A program made the position numbers and the translations under genes. DNA of 64,000 nucleotides, taken from NCBI GenBank assembly GCA_020226215.1, contig CM035230.1:22177883-22241882 (forward strand), written 5' to 3'. Within the stretch, counting starts at the first letter, position 1. Each line of letters begins with the position of its first letter. This DNA comes from Sindora glabra (Eukaryota; Streptophyta; Magnoliopsida; Fabales; Fabaceae). The notes below the pieces were generated by a model. The model worked only from the letters and a program-made list of their open reading frames with translations, was not told the DNA's origin and ran no database searches. Shown here piece after piece: positions 1-11,644 of this stretch.

Positions 1-414
1 TTCAAGTTGCAGCAAGAGGTAAAAATGTTCTCCTCTAAAAGCTCTTTAAAATACTCTTCTTAGTTTCTTGAAATCTTGATGTTGGTGTGGTTAAAGGTGG
101 TTGACCATGGAGTTTTGGGATGATTTGAACATGTCTAATGATATTTTGGATGTTGTTATGTTAATATATGGCTTTGGTTTGGTGTAAAAACAACAAGAAA
201 TCATGATGTACACACTAGGGTTTTAGAGGCATAATGGTGCATGTGAGGGTTTTGGCATGATTTGTTTAGAATTTGGCTAAATTGATGAAATTAAGATGAT
301 TCTTTTGAGTTATGAAGGTGTGTATGAAAATTCCCTTTTGAGAATCCAAAACCATGAATATGGAAAGGAAGGAAAGAAGGAGATTTAGCCATTTAATGTG
401 TTTTTGGAAGATCA

Positions 415-620
415 GTAATGTATACAGGGTAGAACACGGCCCATGTTGTACCCCGTGTTCTTTTACGAAGGCTGATCAGTAATGTACATGGGGTAGAATA
501 CGGCCCATGTTCTGTACATGGGGTAGAACACGGCCCGTGTTTACCCCTGTGTTCTTCTCTGAGCAGTCCAGTAAAGTCTCGAAGCAGTCCAGTAAGAAAC
601 ATGGCCCTTAACACGGGGTA
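415..620. repeat. ACACGG/CCGTGT inverted modules inside the LTR
   Basis: A GATCAGTAATGTA start occurs twice (415 and 475). The stretch repeats GGGTAGAACACGGCCC and its partial complement CCCCGTGTTC several times, so it can fold into small stems. The modules lie upstream of the second array at 1039. Role unknown; possibly promoter modules of the LTR. Confidence 0.55.
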
Positions 621-1038
621 TGGGAACCCCGTGTACTTTGTCAAGTGAACATTTTGGCTTTGATTTTTCAGGATTTACATGGTTTTGCCTTTGGATCCTT
701 TTCTAATGCTCATATATGTCATTTCAAAGCCTAAAAACAAAATATAAGAATGCATTTGTACATCTATCAATATGGAGGAAGTAAAGAATACATGAAGTTT
801 AAGGGAAATGATGATGTTCTAATAAGAAGTATGATGTGTATTTATGTACAGTAAGAAGTAACAAGTTGGAAAGGCAAGGGGAAATTGTAAAGAAGTTTTA
901 AGTGAAGGCAAAAGAAACATCACTATTGGAAGCTTATAATAGGTAGCTAGCTTTATCCTTAAGCTCTGTTTTCTATTTACATGATTTTCGGTATATTTTG
1001 CCATTATATGGAATGTGTATGGAATAGCTGTGTGCACA

Positions 1039-1230
1039 CCCCGGGAAGACAGTCAAATACTGTGTGTGTAAGGCCTATGGCCCGAGTTTTCCCCGGGATG
1101 GTAATGAAATTACTGTGTGCGATACCTATGGCCCGAGTACCTCGGGAAGACAGTGAAAATCTGTATGTGAGGCTACGGCCCGTTTACCCCGGGAAGACAG
1201 TAAAATCTATGCGTGAGGCCTAGGTACGAT
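1039..1230. repeat. Four tandem units of about 47-52 bp starting CCCCGGG
   Basis: Units start at 1039, 1091, about 1140 and 1187. Each has CCCGGGAAGACAGT (varied), an ACTGTGTG or CTGTATGTG segment, then GGCCTATGGCCCG. ACAGT and ACTGT within a unit are complementary. The GC content contrasts with the surrounding DNA. The array lies inside the LTR, 500-700 bp before its right end. Confidence 0.75.
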
Positions 1231-1734
1231 TATCTGTGGTGGCCATCTAGATAATTATATGAGTCCTTGAATGGGCTTGATGATTGCTATATGTGATGCA
1301 CATTTCTTACAATGGTAGGGAATGAAATGATAAATGATTAATTGATTTTGAAATATATGTTTTATTTGCTTAAGGATCTGGAATGGCTCAATATATTTTT
1401 TTACAGTGATAGCTAGCTACTGGGAAACTCTGTTTCTTATGTTTTCTGTATTATACTAACCATTCCAGGTGATGCTTTAGAGACCCTCTTGACAAAGGAG
1501 AGTAGAGTTTTGAAGTTGTATTATAAATGATTATGTGGTTGGTGATATTGTAAATGATGGATGTATTTTTTTTTTGTAATTTGAACTTTATGTATAATTA
1601 CATGACCCTTGCCTATATTGTATGAGATACAGAAATTTAGGGTATTGTAAGCTAGCTTAGAGTAGAAGACAAACTAGTATGCGTTAATTACCTATTTAAT
1701 GAGGATTAAGGTGTTGATAAGTAAGGGAGTTACA

Positions 1735-2005
1735 CATTTGTGCATTTATCAAAATGTATGGGTCAATAATGATCCATTCATTAATAATCCAATTCAAATT
1801 CATCTATTTATCATTTTATTATGCGCCTTCAATGTTGAAATTGGCTTATCCGTGCTAACTATCTAAGGTTATAGATAACCTTATATGCTCTAGTGTTATG
1901 TGTGTGGAGTAAAAACTCTAAAAAAGAATGAGTGTCTAACCAAGTATGCTCGAAGTCAAGTGAGAGCATCATAATGTATGCTTAAGTAGGATTTCTTGAG
2001 TGAAG
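1735..2005. other. Spacer between the gypsy LTR and Copia-1
   Basis: AT-rich, no coding signal. It contains a perfect 8-bp-arm palindrome (AAGGTTAT-AG-ATAACCTT) near 1863. Nothing else seen. Confidence 0.4.
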
Positions 2006-2411
2006 TGCTAGTATTTTACAATTATGCACCTATTATATTTTATTAAATAGGAATATCGATGTCAATAGGTCTATTAGGTGACACTTAATAAAAGGCCATT
2101 TAGTAATTAGGCTAAAACTCATTTAATTTAGCTTGTATAGGTTTTATGATGAATAAGATCCACAACTCAGTTTTATTTATTAAAAAGTGTCCCTTACCTC
2201 ACTAAAAGCCCATTTATCTATTTTTCTATGCCATCATGATGGACGGTTTATGCTCTTTTCTAGAGAAAAGAATTGATGGTTTTAATTAAAGGAGAGAAAC
2301 TCTTTAACTTTATCATATTTATTGTGATTTCAGAAATTAGCAAGAAAAAATACATTGTTGTTGATTAGGGGAGGTGCAATTATTAATTGAATTAAGAATG
2401 CTTCTATACTA
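2006..2411 (+). repeat. Copia-1 5' LTR
   Basis: Begins TGCTAG and ends near ATACTA, the last position aligning with the right LTR. It is followed by GGTATTTATTATAGC, a possible decayed form of the tRNA-Met primer site (GGTATCAGAGC in the family). The 3' partner is 16279-16686. Confidence 0.8.
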
Positions 2412-4128
2412 GGTATTTATTATAGCATTTTTTTCATAAATGAATATATTGTTATGTTCAAAAAGTTTCATTTAATTCTCATACTATAGTTTAAAGTTAT
2501 GATAAGTGGTTTTTAATAATTAAATGATTAATTCATGTTATTAGTATGATATCTAAGTTATGGCTTTGGGTTATGGTTAAGTTTTGGTGAAACTTTGTGT
2601 AAAATTTATTAGCTCCCTCTCTATCAATTTTGTTTAATGCACATGCAATATATAAATGCTTATGTACGTTGGATACAATTAATCTATGAATTTAAAGGTC
2701 GATGCATGTCTAATATTTTAGTTATGTGTTTTGTTGTGTTAAAACTAGTATGTATACTTAACATAGTTAATCTAGTTACTAAATGCTAAATATTGTGTTG
2801 TGAATGTTAAACCAGTACATGCCATTATTTTGGTTATAGTAAATTAACATATTTTCATGAATTGATGAATTGGAAACATTTTGCTTGAATGCAATTCTAT
2901 GTAATAACCTAGCTTTAGTGTAGTGAAAACATATATGCTTTTGAAATAAGTTCATATGCACAAAACTAGTATGGTTTTATGCTTGCATTTTCCCCTACAA
3001 AATTAAACCAAAAAAGCTTGTTAATGGCCAAAGCATTAAGAATAATTTTCAAATTTGCTTTCTCCACATTTTGATAAGATAGAGATTATGTTAATTAAAA
3101 GAGTCAATTATGAGATAATTGACTTTAGAAGGCTAGAAAATATAGAGATAATTCCCTTAAAATCATGAAACAAATAGAATCACTTTGGAGTTTTTTAAAA
3201 AATCTTGAAACTAGTTTTTTATGCTTTTCAAGATTATATTCTTACTAGGTTAGGCAGGGATTAGATAAGGAGTAGATATAGGCAAAAATGCATGCAAGAA
3301 ATGCATGAAAAAAATCAGGTTAAGAATTAGGTTTGATGACCCAAAATTAAACAAACAGGTTTGGAAAAAAACCTAGGCATGTGTTGTATGAGTCATGCCA
3401 TAGGCATATGGGAGTCACATGTTACCTTGCCAGTAATAGACAACAAATATTCTACCACCATTATGCTCCCCTCTCTAAACACTTTTTTATTTTTCAAGAC
3501 TTTTTTAGGATTAAAATTTTTTTAGTTATTTTTTGCCAAATTTCTTTAAGCATGTGAATGGGCTTATTTTAAACTTAAAATTCTCTGAAGTGATTCCTCT
3601 AATATTAGCTACCTCTTAGAATTTTTGTAGCATTTTTGGACATTAATTGTAGAATGTAATAATCTATGGAACATTATTACATTATATAGGAATTCCTTTA
3701 ATGCTTATATTATGTCATAAAATTTTATGCAATTATGTCTTGCCTTTCGTGGGATTAGTTGTATAAAATTTTGTTCAAAAATTTTGGAAGGGAAAATTAT
3801 TTTTAGACAAAAGCTATATTAGTAATATTAAATTCCCTTTGGTATTATATTATTAATATAAGTCATTGATGATAATATAAGCATAGAATTGAGTGTTGTA
3901 CTTTTAGAACTTTTAGATACTCTTTCGATGTTAGGTTTTAAAAGTATAACATTTAAGTTTTGTATTGTGTAATGTCTTAAATACCTTTTAGTATTAGATC
4001 TTATAATACTAAGTATGATTGCATAATTTATTTTTATAAGAAAAATATTAACATGATTAAGTATATAAATGCATTAAATATTTCATCCATTTTCCTTAGT
4101 CTTTATGGATATGCAATAAATTTTTAAA
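2412..4128 (+). other. Copia-1 leader and gag position, no recognisable coding
   Basis: This is where gag should lie, but I see no gag or zinc-knuckle similarity in any frame. The DNA is AT-rich and full of stops. Either gag has decayed beyond reading or it was replaced. A short stretch repeats 'catgcaagaaatgcatg' near 3290, a small inverted repeat. Confidence 0.4.
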
Positions 4129-4790
4129 AAGATGCTAGATAAGACTATTGATAAGGATTGGGCTAAATTCAAGCGATTTGTTCTTGTTTGCTTTGAATCA
4201 AATGTGGTTGACATGCCATCAAATAAGTGGTGGCTTAACACTAGTGTGACAATTCATGTGACAAATTCTTCATAATCATTGAAAAATTCAATGAGGTAGG
4301 GTAGCAATGAAGTAATCTTCAGACTTAGAAATGATGAGAAAATAGGAGTAAAACTTATTAGAGACATTATTTTGTGGTTGTCTATTGGGCATAAATTGAA
4401 ACTGAGAAACATTGTATATGTGCCTTTCATGGCAAGGAACTTAATCTCAATAGTTACACTAGATCTTGAAAGGTATTTATATAATTTTAAAGGCTAGAAG
4501 GTGAATCTATTCCTTAACTTAACCATAATTGGCTTTAATGAATTGATTGATGGATTAAACTAGATCCAAATTTGCTTAACACCTTTAATACAATCATTGG
4601 AAAGAAAAGAAACAGAATTGGAAAAAACTCTTTGATTCTTTGACGTAGGCATCTAAGTCATATCTCTAGAAACAAAATACAAAGATTGATAAGGAAAGGT
4701 GTTTTATGCAACCTTGACTTCTATAAGTTTAACACTTGTGTGAATTGTATAAAAAGGAAGTTCATTGCTAAAATCAAGTAAGAAAAGAGT
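4129..4790 (+). pseudogene. Copia-1 protease and GAG-pre remnant
   Basis: Translation on + gives the copia segment leading to the protease (DKDWAKFKRF..CFESN), then WWLNTSVTIHVTN at about 4228-4266, where the family has WWLDTGATxHV. The catalytic Asp codon is now AAC (Asn, 4237-4239), and the following Gly is Ser (AGT). Further on, VYVPFMARNLISI is the usual protease C-terminal motif, and RLIRKGVLCNLDFYKFNTCVNCIK is GAG-pre with its CxxC pair. Several in-frame stops interrupt it. The reading ends at the insertion site of the Athila-like element at 4790. It cannot encode an active protease. Confidence 0.8.
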
Positions 4791-6427
4791 TAATGTGCAT
4801 GCCGTAATGCACTAAAATTATATTGAAATTAGTTATTGAAAAATAATGTAGACAATGGCATCCTTTGATTTTATCTTTTCTAAATGATTTTCTAATAATA
4901 TATGCATAATTATTAAATTATTTATGCAATGAAAATGTGAAAAACTAATGCAACAAAATGCAATGTAATCAAACAGAATGCTGTGCAGAAATAGAATGAA
5001 AATTAGAATTAGGATGTAGAATGCAATAATTGTGCCGTAGAACAGAATTAAATTAGGGGGTTAATTGCACGAATTAAACAATGTAATAAGCATAAATTTA
5101 AAGCACAAGATAGAAATAAAATAGAAAAAAATTCAATGGAATTAAACAGTCGATTCAAGGAAATTGAGAGCCTTAAATTAGATTAATTATAGATTAATTA
5201 GGATTTGACTTTTTCTAATTAATTCTTAAACCTTGAATTACCTAGAATCCTTGCAATAATTCATGAATTCTACACTAGACAATCACCTAGGATTTGATTA
5301 ACTAAAATTAGCTGAATTAAGCAATCATTATAATTTCTACACTAGATTGAAATTGATTTATGAATAGAATTTAGTTGATTTAAGAAGTTAAATTAGAAAT
5401 CTCTAAATTAATCCCTCAACCCTCTATCTCTATGCATAAAACTATGATTTATTAACCATAATTTCATAAAAAAATAGCAAAGAAATCAAAAATCACAAAG
5501 GTGAATATCAATTATATCAAATCAACATCCAACACAATGAATCTCAAGACTTTTAGCATAAGTAAATAGAGAAAGAGGAAAATTAATTAAGAAATTTCAA
5601 TATTACAAATCATGATCTCATAATCCTTAAGAGGAAATCCTCAACTCCTTAAATTAACCACGAATTTAGGCTTTCATTGATGAACAAGAGAGTTAGAAGA
5701 AGAAGAAGAAGAAGAAAGCTGCTAAATGCTGTGTGTAATCTGAATTGTGTTCCTCTCTTCAGCCCTCTTGCTTGTTTATATAACCTAATTTATTTAAAAC
5801 CTTATTGGACTAGGATTAGATGTCTATTAAAGTTACAATTACAATTATAAGGCTTTTCAAAATCTCTAGAAGTTTAGACCTATTTAAATTAAATTTTTAG
5901 AAGCTATCAAATTTCTAGAAGCAGCATCAGGGAATTCTTGTAGGTCTGACTTTCAACCCAATTTTGACCATAAAATCGATGAATTCTGGAAGATCCATAA
6001 ACATGAAAGTTGTAGACCTGTGTCTTTTGAGAATTTGGACACTAATTTCAAGTCAATCAGACCACTATAGCTCTAAATATAGCCCAAATATAGAAACAGG
6101 TTCAGTTGGGATAGAAACACAACTTTAGCTTGTCGGCTAAGTAAAGGCTTGAAAAACTCCAAACTGCGCTTTAATCAAAACATAAAAATTGTATATATTT
6201 CTTTTATCTTTTTATCAATATAAACTTTTCCTTAATATGACATCCGAGCCCAAGTTATGATTGAAAAATAGAAATAGTATCAAAATCTAGTATTTATCGA
6301 ATAAATTCAGAAACTTGTAAAATTAGTCCAAAATTATAAAACAAGGCTAATTCTATAAAATTAAGAAATGTAATACCTAAGCGACATAAAATAGGAAAAA
6401 ATTAAAATAATAAATATTTTTTTATCA
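4791..6427 (-). repeat. Athila-like element 3' LTR
   Basis: On the - strand it starts TGATAA at 6427 and ends next to the AGAGT duplication. It contains a (GAA)n stretch near 5697-5715, also present but shorter in the partner LTR. The partner is 11645-13274. By eye most positions match, with scattered substitutions and small indels. Confidence 0.85.
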
Positions 6428-6439
6428 AATTTCCCCTTA
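6428..6439 (-). promoter_or_regulatory. Polypurine tract of the Athila-like element
   Basis: Reads TAAGGGGAAATT on the - strand and abuts the TGATAA start of the 3' LTR, the expected position of the plus-strand primer for reverse transcription. Confidence 0.75.
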
Positions 6440-8388
6440 CTTATCCCTTGCTCATCCTCGGGCAAGATAAAACTTTATTCAAATCTTAGAAATAAAAGAC
6501 TTTACTTTCGAAAAACTTCAAATTCACAAATCCACAAATAAGAACTAACCAAAGGTAGCAAGAAACATAACACATCATGAAGAAAAATCTTGACAAACTT
6601 GGAACTAATCTACATAGCAACTTCATTCTAAAAAGGTAGATCAAATTGATAGATTCTCACAAATTTTACTCTCCATCTCTTAAGTGTTTAGGCTAAAGTA
6701 TTTCACTCAAGTTCATTCCATGAAATTTTCTACCATAAACTTGCTAATCATCTAATCTCCACTACTCAAATCACATGCACACACAAATTAAAAGGACTTT
6801 ATTCAAGGTTGTAATGGAGCTAAGGAAAAGGAAAGAAAAATAAGGATAAAAGAAAGTTAGAAACCGAAGAAAGCAATAGAGTACTTGAATCAACAATCAT
6901 GTGGGAAAATCATAAACAATTACAACTCAATACATTAAGTCAAATTCAAATACTCATCAAATTTTTTATTTTATTTCTTTTCTCTTCTCTCTTTTCTTTC
7001 TCAATTTCCTTTTTGCCTTATTGCATCCTTTTTCTCTTATTTTTTCTTTTTCTTTTTTACTTTTATTTCTCTTTTTTTTTTACTTTGATTGATGATTTTT
7101 TTAACTAACCTTTAATGATGACTTTTTAGAACACATAAACTTACACATCCTCACACTTATTGAAGAGCCCATCTTATAAAAATTTAAATGGTATACTAAT
7201 CCCTAAGCTTAGGTAAAGACAGTTATTTATTTTTTTAGAAAAATATGCTCATAAGTTAATTAACAAGTAAAAGACAATAAAAGCTTAAGGAGGCTTAACA
7301 AAGATAAAAACTTCAAGATTAGCTTTATGGCTCTAACTTAAAAGAAAGAAAGAATGCCTTACTCATGTTTGTGCATGCATTTGTAAAATGTAATCTCAAA
7401 AAGATTCAAAGCAAGTTCTAGAGAAAAAAATCACAGAAAAACATCACATAAGAAGAAAAGACAATATCTTAGCACAAATTAAACCAAAGGCTCAAAATCT
7501 TACAAGGTAGGTTATGCTACCAAATTCAATCTACCAATTCAAAATTCATCACTATATCAATTAATTTCAAGAAGAAAAATCATTCATTAAATCTTGTTAT
7601 AAATCCTATCTAATTTCAATTAAATCCTACTCATGAAAGTGTAAAATCTTCATTAATGGGAAGTAACTAAAAAGGACTCAAAGTGACTTAAAAATAAGTG
7701 AAAAAAACATATTTTTTGGAATGTTTTTTGAAAAGCATTGAATGAAAACACAAAGTATAAAGTAGATAAAGAAAACACAAAAGCATAAAGTAAATCCTAA
7801 AAGTCTCCCCCTACACTTAAATTTTATATTGTCCTCAATGTAAAGCATATCAATATCATCAAGAATAACATCAAGAAGGATAAAAGATATGGAAAATAAA
7901 AGAGAAGGGTAAGAGAGAGCAAATCTAAATCGCTTGGGTTACCTCCCAAGAAGCACCTTTCTTTAATGTCTTTGGTTGGACCATGGCTTCAATTTCCTCA
8001 ACTAGGATCTATATGAGGATTGGCTACCTCCTTTGCTTCCAATTTGCGAAGCTTTACTTCATCCATCAAAGAGGTGCTATGAAAATTTGAATCCTCCATC
8101 ATAAGTTCTTGAATTGCTATTCTTAATTTATCTTTGCTTGAATGCTCAAATTCATCTGCTAAAATAAATTCAACATGATCAACAAAATGGTGAAAAGAAT
8201 CAATGTAAAAATACTCTTTTTCTTTTTCTTGTAAAAGTGAAATGTCTCCATCTTCATGTTATTTTTTTACAATTTTTGAATGAGCATTGCTGTTTTCATC
8301 TAAAAATGCAGAAATTTCATCACAAAAGGAACACTTAACAGCATCATCTTTACAAGTGCATTCATGACTATCAAAACAATCTATAAAT
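6440..8388 (-). other. 3' untranslated region of the Athila-like element
   Basis: Non-coding. It includes a pyrimidine-rich run at 6960-7085 and, at about 7929-7960, sequence that on the - strand reads GTGCTTCTTGGGAGGTAACCC, a conserved mark downstream of pol in Athila-type elements. On the - strand, 8040-8380 still reads as a degenerate acidic peptide-like stretch (e.g. LRKLEAKEVANPH). About 3 kb of pol that should precede this point is missing. Confidence 0.55.
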
Positions 8389-9217
8389 TTAAAATTCAAG
8401 AAACTCAGCTAGTAATTCATCTTGAACAACATTAACATGTAAATTTGAATGGTGCACAACAAAATTAGAAATTATAAAATTGAAAATAACAAAATTTGAA
8501 ACAAAAATGTGCAAATCAGAAATAGTAGAAACAATAATAGAAATAACAGAAACAGAATGAGGAGAATCATGCACAAAAATGTGCAAATCATGCACTAAAG
8601 GCTCCAAAATGCTAAGAAATGATATAGAGTTATCATGCATATCTTTAGAAATATCAAACTTAGCTATAACATCATCAAACTCTATAGTTAATGTTCCATC
8701 TTGGACATTAATTATGGTCTTTGTTTTTTTTTAGAAAAGGTCGACCAAGAATAATTAGTGAAAGAATGCTTGAATCCTCATTTTCCATCTTTAAAATGTA
8801 AAAATCTGTTGGGAAGATTAATCTATCAACTTACACTAGGATATCTTCAACAATTCCTAAGGGATAAATGTTAGATCTATTGGTTAATTGAATAATAATC
8901 CTTGTTTCTTTCAAAACTCCTAAATTTAAGGTATTAAAAATAGAAAAAGGCATGACATTTATAGATGCTTCTAAGTCTAACACGACATGCTCTATTCTAG
9001 TTTTTCCTATTATGCATGGAATGGTAAATGTACTTGGATCTTTGCACTTTTTCAGTAAATTTCTTTGGATTATTACAGACATATTTGGCCCCACACTTAC
9101 TTTCTCATCCACCTTTAATTTTCTTTTATTGATGCATAAAATTTTCAGGAAGTAAGCATACCTTGCGGCTTGTTTTATCAAATCTAGTAAAGGTATGTTA
9201 ACTTTTATTTTTCTCAA
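8389..9217 (-). pseudogene. Athila-like gypsy protease with downstream linker
   Basis: An uninterrupted - strand frame at 8831-9217 (128 aa) carries the gypsy aspartic protease: IPCIIGKTRIEHVVLDLEAS followed by INVMPFSIFNTLNLG, LKETRIIIQLTNRSNIYPLG and VEDILV. The active-site triplet is DLEAS where the family usually has DLGAS; the catalytic Asp remains but the neighbouring Gly is Glu. Downstream, after one stop, IFPTDFYIL and LGRPF continue the protease-RT linker to about 8720, and 8389-8640 continues in another frame. Reverse transcriptase, which should follow, is absent. The role was maturation of the Gag-Pol polyprotein in virus-like particles. Confidence 0.8.
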
Positions 9218-9699
9218 GGACTTTAAAATCTGATTCTCATCTTCATTTTTCCTTTCATTCCTTTTTTTATGAAAAAGTTTTTTGTTTGGAAAAGGGAGAG
9301 GGAAAGGGAAAAAGTCTACCTCACTGCCATTACTTTTTTTCTATTTTGTTAGTTACTTCTAGATTTCCTTTTCTGCTTGTTTCTGTTAATTTTATTCTGG
9401 TTGCTTTCTCAATTTCGGTTGCTTATTTTTTGGTTAGCTTTGTTTGTCACCTTCTGGTTGAATGCTTTTCTCTGGTATATGGCTTGCTAGTTGATCACTT
9501 GCTGTTGAATGGCTTGATTTTGGTTGTGCACATGAAAAATTGCTAACTTCTCTACCACTTCTCAGCATGATTGCATTCACCACTTCCTTGTTCTTTGTGT
9601 TATTGCAAGATGGCTAGCTTGATCTTTGTGCCTTAAGTTCACTTAATGTTGAGGTTAAATAGCCTATTTTTGTTTGTAAATTCATCATGGTGGCTTCTG

Positions 9700-10900
9700 T
9701 TCTTTGCTAGAATTGCAAGTTACTTATTGTCAATTATTTAACTAACTTTTCAAATGATGGTTGAGAAGATGATGAATTTATTTCTAGTTACTACACTACA
9801 TTAGGTTGCATTTTGGTATATGCAAGTGAAGGATACTAATTCTAGACAGGATTGTTGCCATATCTGAAATTTTAGTTATCTTTCCAACTAGCATACTAAT
9901 TATGTTGCTGCTGGTATTGGTTTGGTTGTGCTTGCTAGAATTGGTATTAATTTTGCTGCTGAAATTATGGTTTACCAGGAAAGATGGCTGTTGGATATGC
10001 TAGAGGAGGAGGGGCCACTCATCATCTTGCAATGTGGGGCAGCAATCTGTTGAATTAGTTAGGTAGGAGCATATTCCACATAATTTTGCTGGAAAAGAGG
10101 CTTGACTTCACTGTTACTGTCTTATTGCTAATTGTCTAACCAGTAAAGTTAACTCATCTATTCTATTATCTAATTTTTGTTAGTTTAGATTAGAGAAGTT
10201 AATCTTATTCATGTTTCTGGTTGTAATAGCCATGATTCTTTTTCTAAATTGCTAAGAATTTGCTGTCATGTTTGCAATGAGGTCTCTTGCTACCATTGAA
10301 GTCATGTCCACTAAAGCTCCACCACTTACTGCATCAATCATGCTTCTATCCATAAGGAGAAGGCCTTCATAAAAATATTGAATTAGTAACTACTCACTAC
10401 TTTGATAGTGTGGATAGCTTGCACATAACTTTTTAAGTCTCTCCTAATATTTATGAAATGTCTCACCACTCATTTGCCTAATTCCACAAATTTCTTTTCT
10501 TATGGTAGTAACTCTAGATATAAGGAAGAATTTCTCCAAGAAGAGTTACTTCATATCAGTCCAGTAAGTGACAGAACCAGGTTGAAGATAGTAAAGCCAA
10601 TCTTTGGTTGCATCAGCTAAGGAGAAGGGGAATGCTCTCAGCTTGATATGGTTCTAAGAGATGCCTTGTGGCTTCACTGTAAAGTAAACCATGTGGAACT
10701 TCTTCAAGTGTTTGTGTGGATCTTCACCTACAAGACCATGAAACTATGGAAGCAAGTGTATTAAACTAGACTTAAGCTCAAAGTCAGCATCTAATTCAGG
10801 ATATTGGATGCCTAAAGGTTAATGTGTGACATCAGGGGTAGGCAATTCCTTCAATGTTTTATTGTTGCCATGTATTTAGAATTATCTAAAGGTGTAGAAT
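9700..10900 (-). pseudogene. Athila-like gag (capsid) pseudogene
   Basis: On the - strand, stop-interrupted frames give clear plant gypsy Gag: GLVGEDPHKHLKKFHMVYF (about 10680-10740), IKLRAFPFSLADATKDWLYY, then the C-terminal capsid segment FYEGLLLMDRSMIDAVSGG and VARDLIANMTANS (about 10260-10390). This is the Retrotrans_gag region that packages the RNA. A glutamine-rich tail follows (9780-10000). There are at least six in-frame stops. The likely start lies near 10900-11300 but cannot be fixed. The protease follows directly. Confidence 0.8.
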
Positions 10901-11616
10901 AGGGGTTAAGAGGGCTAAAACTATCAATATTTTTATTCATACAAAGCGAATGAAATGTCCTATCAATTTTAGAACTAAAATCACATAATTCAGTAGGATT
11001 TCTTCTTTTTATGCACTAAAAGTACACAGTACTGTAAAAAAAACTACATTAAACAGAAGTATAAGGGTACTAAAACACTAAAATGCAAAAGCACTATGAA
11101 AAATTAACCTAAACACATTTAATTAACCTATCTAGAAAATTTTAAAAATTATATGACCACTATAGAAAGTTTTCTCTAACTATGCAAAACCAAAAGATGT
11201 AATAAAAAATCATAAAAAAATTAAACAAGTGGTCAAAACAATATTTTTTTGAAAAAAAAATAAGGGCACTCATGAGCCTATGGCTCATGATTTTTGATGA
11301 GAAAAATGAGATTTAACCGTCATAAAAATTTCAATTCAATGGGAGCTAGGATGAAAAAGTTATGCCCAAAACAAGGTATAAATGCAAAATTTTATGTAAA
11401 ACCTAGTTTCTTGGCCAAAAACCTTTATTTCAATGTTTTATGATGTGAATTATGATAGAATACAGTGAATTGAGGTGGAGGTAAGAAAAGAAAACAAGGA
11501 ATGCAGTGGAATCCAAGATAATGCAAAAAATCATAAAATACAAGAAACACAATTAGTGGATGCAATTACCTACTGGAATGCTGTAAGAATTATGTAGTAT
11601 ATTGCTAGCAATAAGA
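10901..11616 (-). other. 5' leader of the Athila-like element
   Basis: AT-rich, between the primer site and gag. No clear coding. It includes an A-run near 11250. Confidence 0.4.
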
Positions 11617-11636
11617 GGATCCCCAGAAATGGCGCC
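11617..11636 (-). promoter_or_regulatory. Primer-binding site, tRNA-Asp type
   Basis: On the - strand it reads GGCGCCATTTCTGGGGATCC, about 8 nt inside the 5' LTR. Athila-type elements use a tRNA-Asp primer site beginning TGGCGCC, so this fixes the element's orientation. The match to tRNA-Asp is from memory of the family, not from a search. Confidence 0.75.
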
Positions 11637-11644
11637 TAAATTTT

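Larger units (their letters stand above)
1..1734. mobile_element. Ty3/gypsy-type LTR, truncated at the window start
   Basis: Non-coding, less AT-rich than its surroundings, with GC-rich repeated modules (415-620 and 1039-1230) such as are common in long LTRs of plant chromoviruses. It appears to end near 1734 in TTACA after AAGGGAG, a typical LTR terminus. The left end is outside the window, and no primer site or second LTR is visible, so it could be a solo LTR or one end of an element extending to the left. No coding sequence is recognised. Assignment to gypsy (Tekay/Del-like) rests on overall style and is an inference. Confidence 0.45.

Noticed and set aside
6899..7108. 69-codon + frame rich in Phe and Leu
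   Set aside because: Low-complexity pyrimidine run on the antisense strand of the Athila-like element's 3' region.
8389..8640. 83-codon - frame considered as a separate gene
   Set aside because: It is the degenerate continuation of the Athila-like protease-RT linker.
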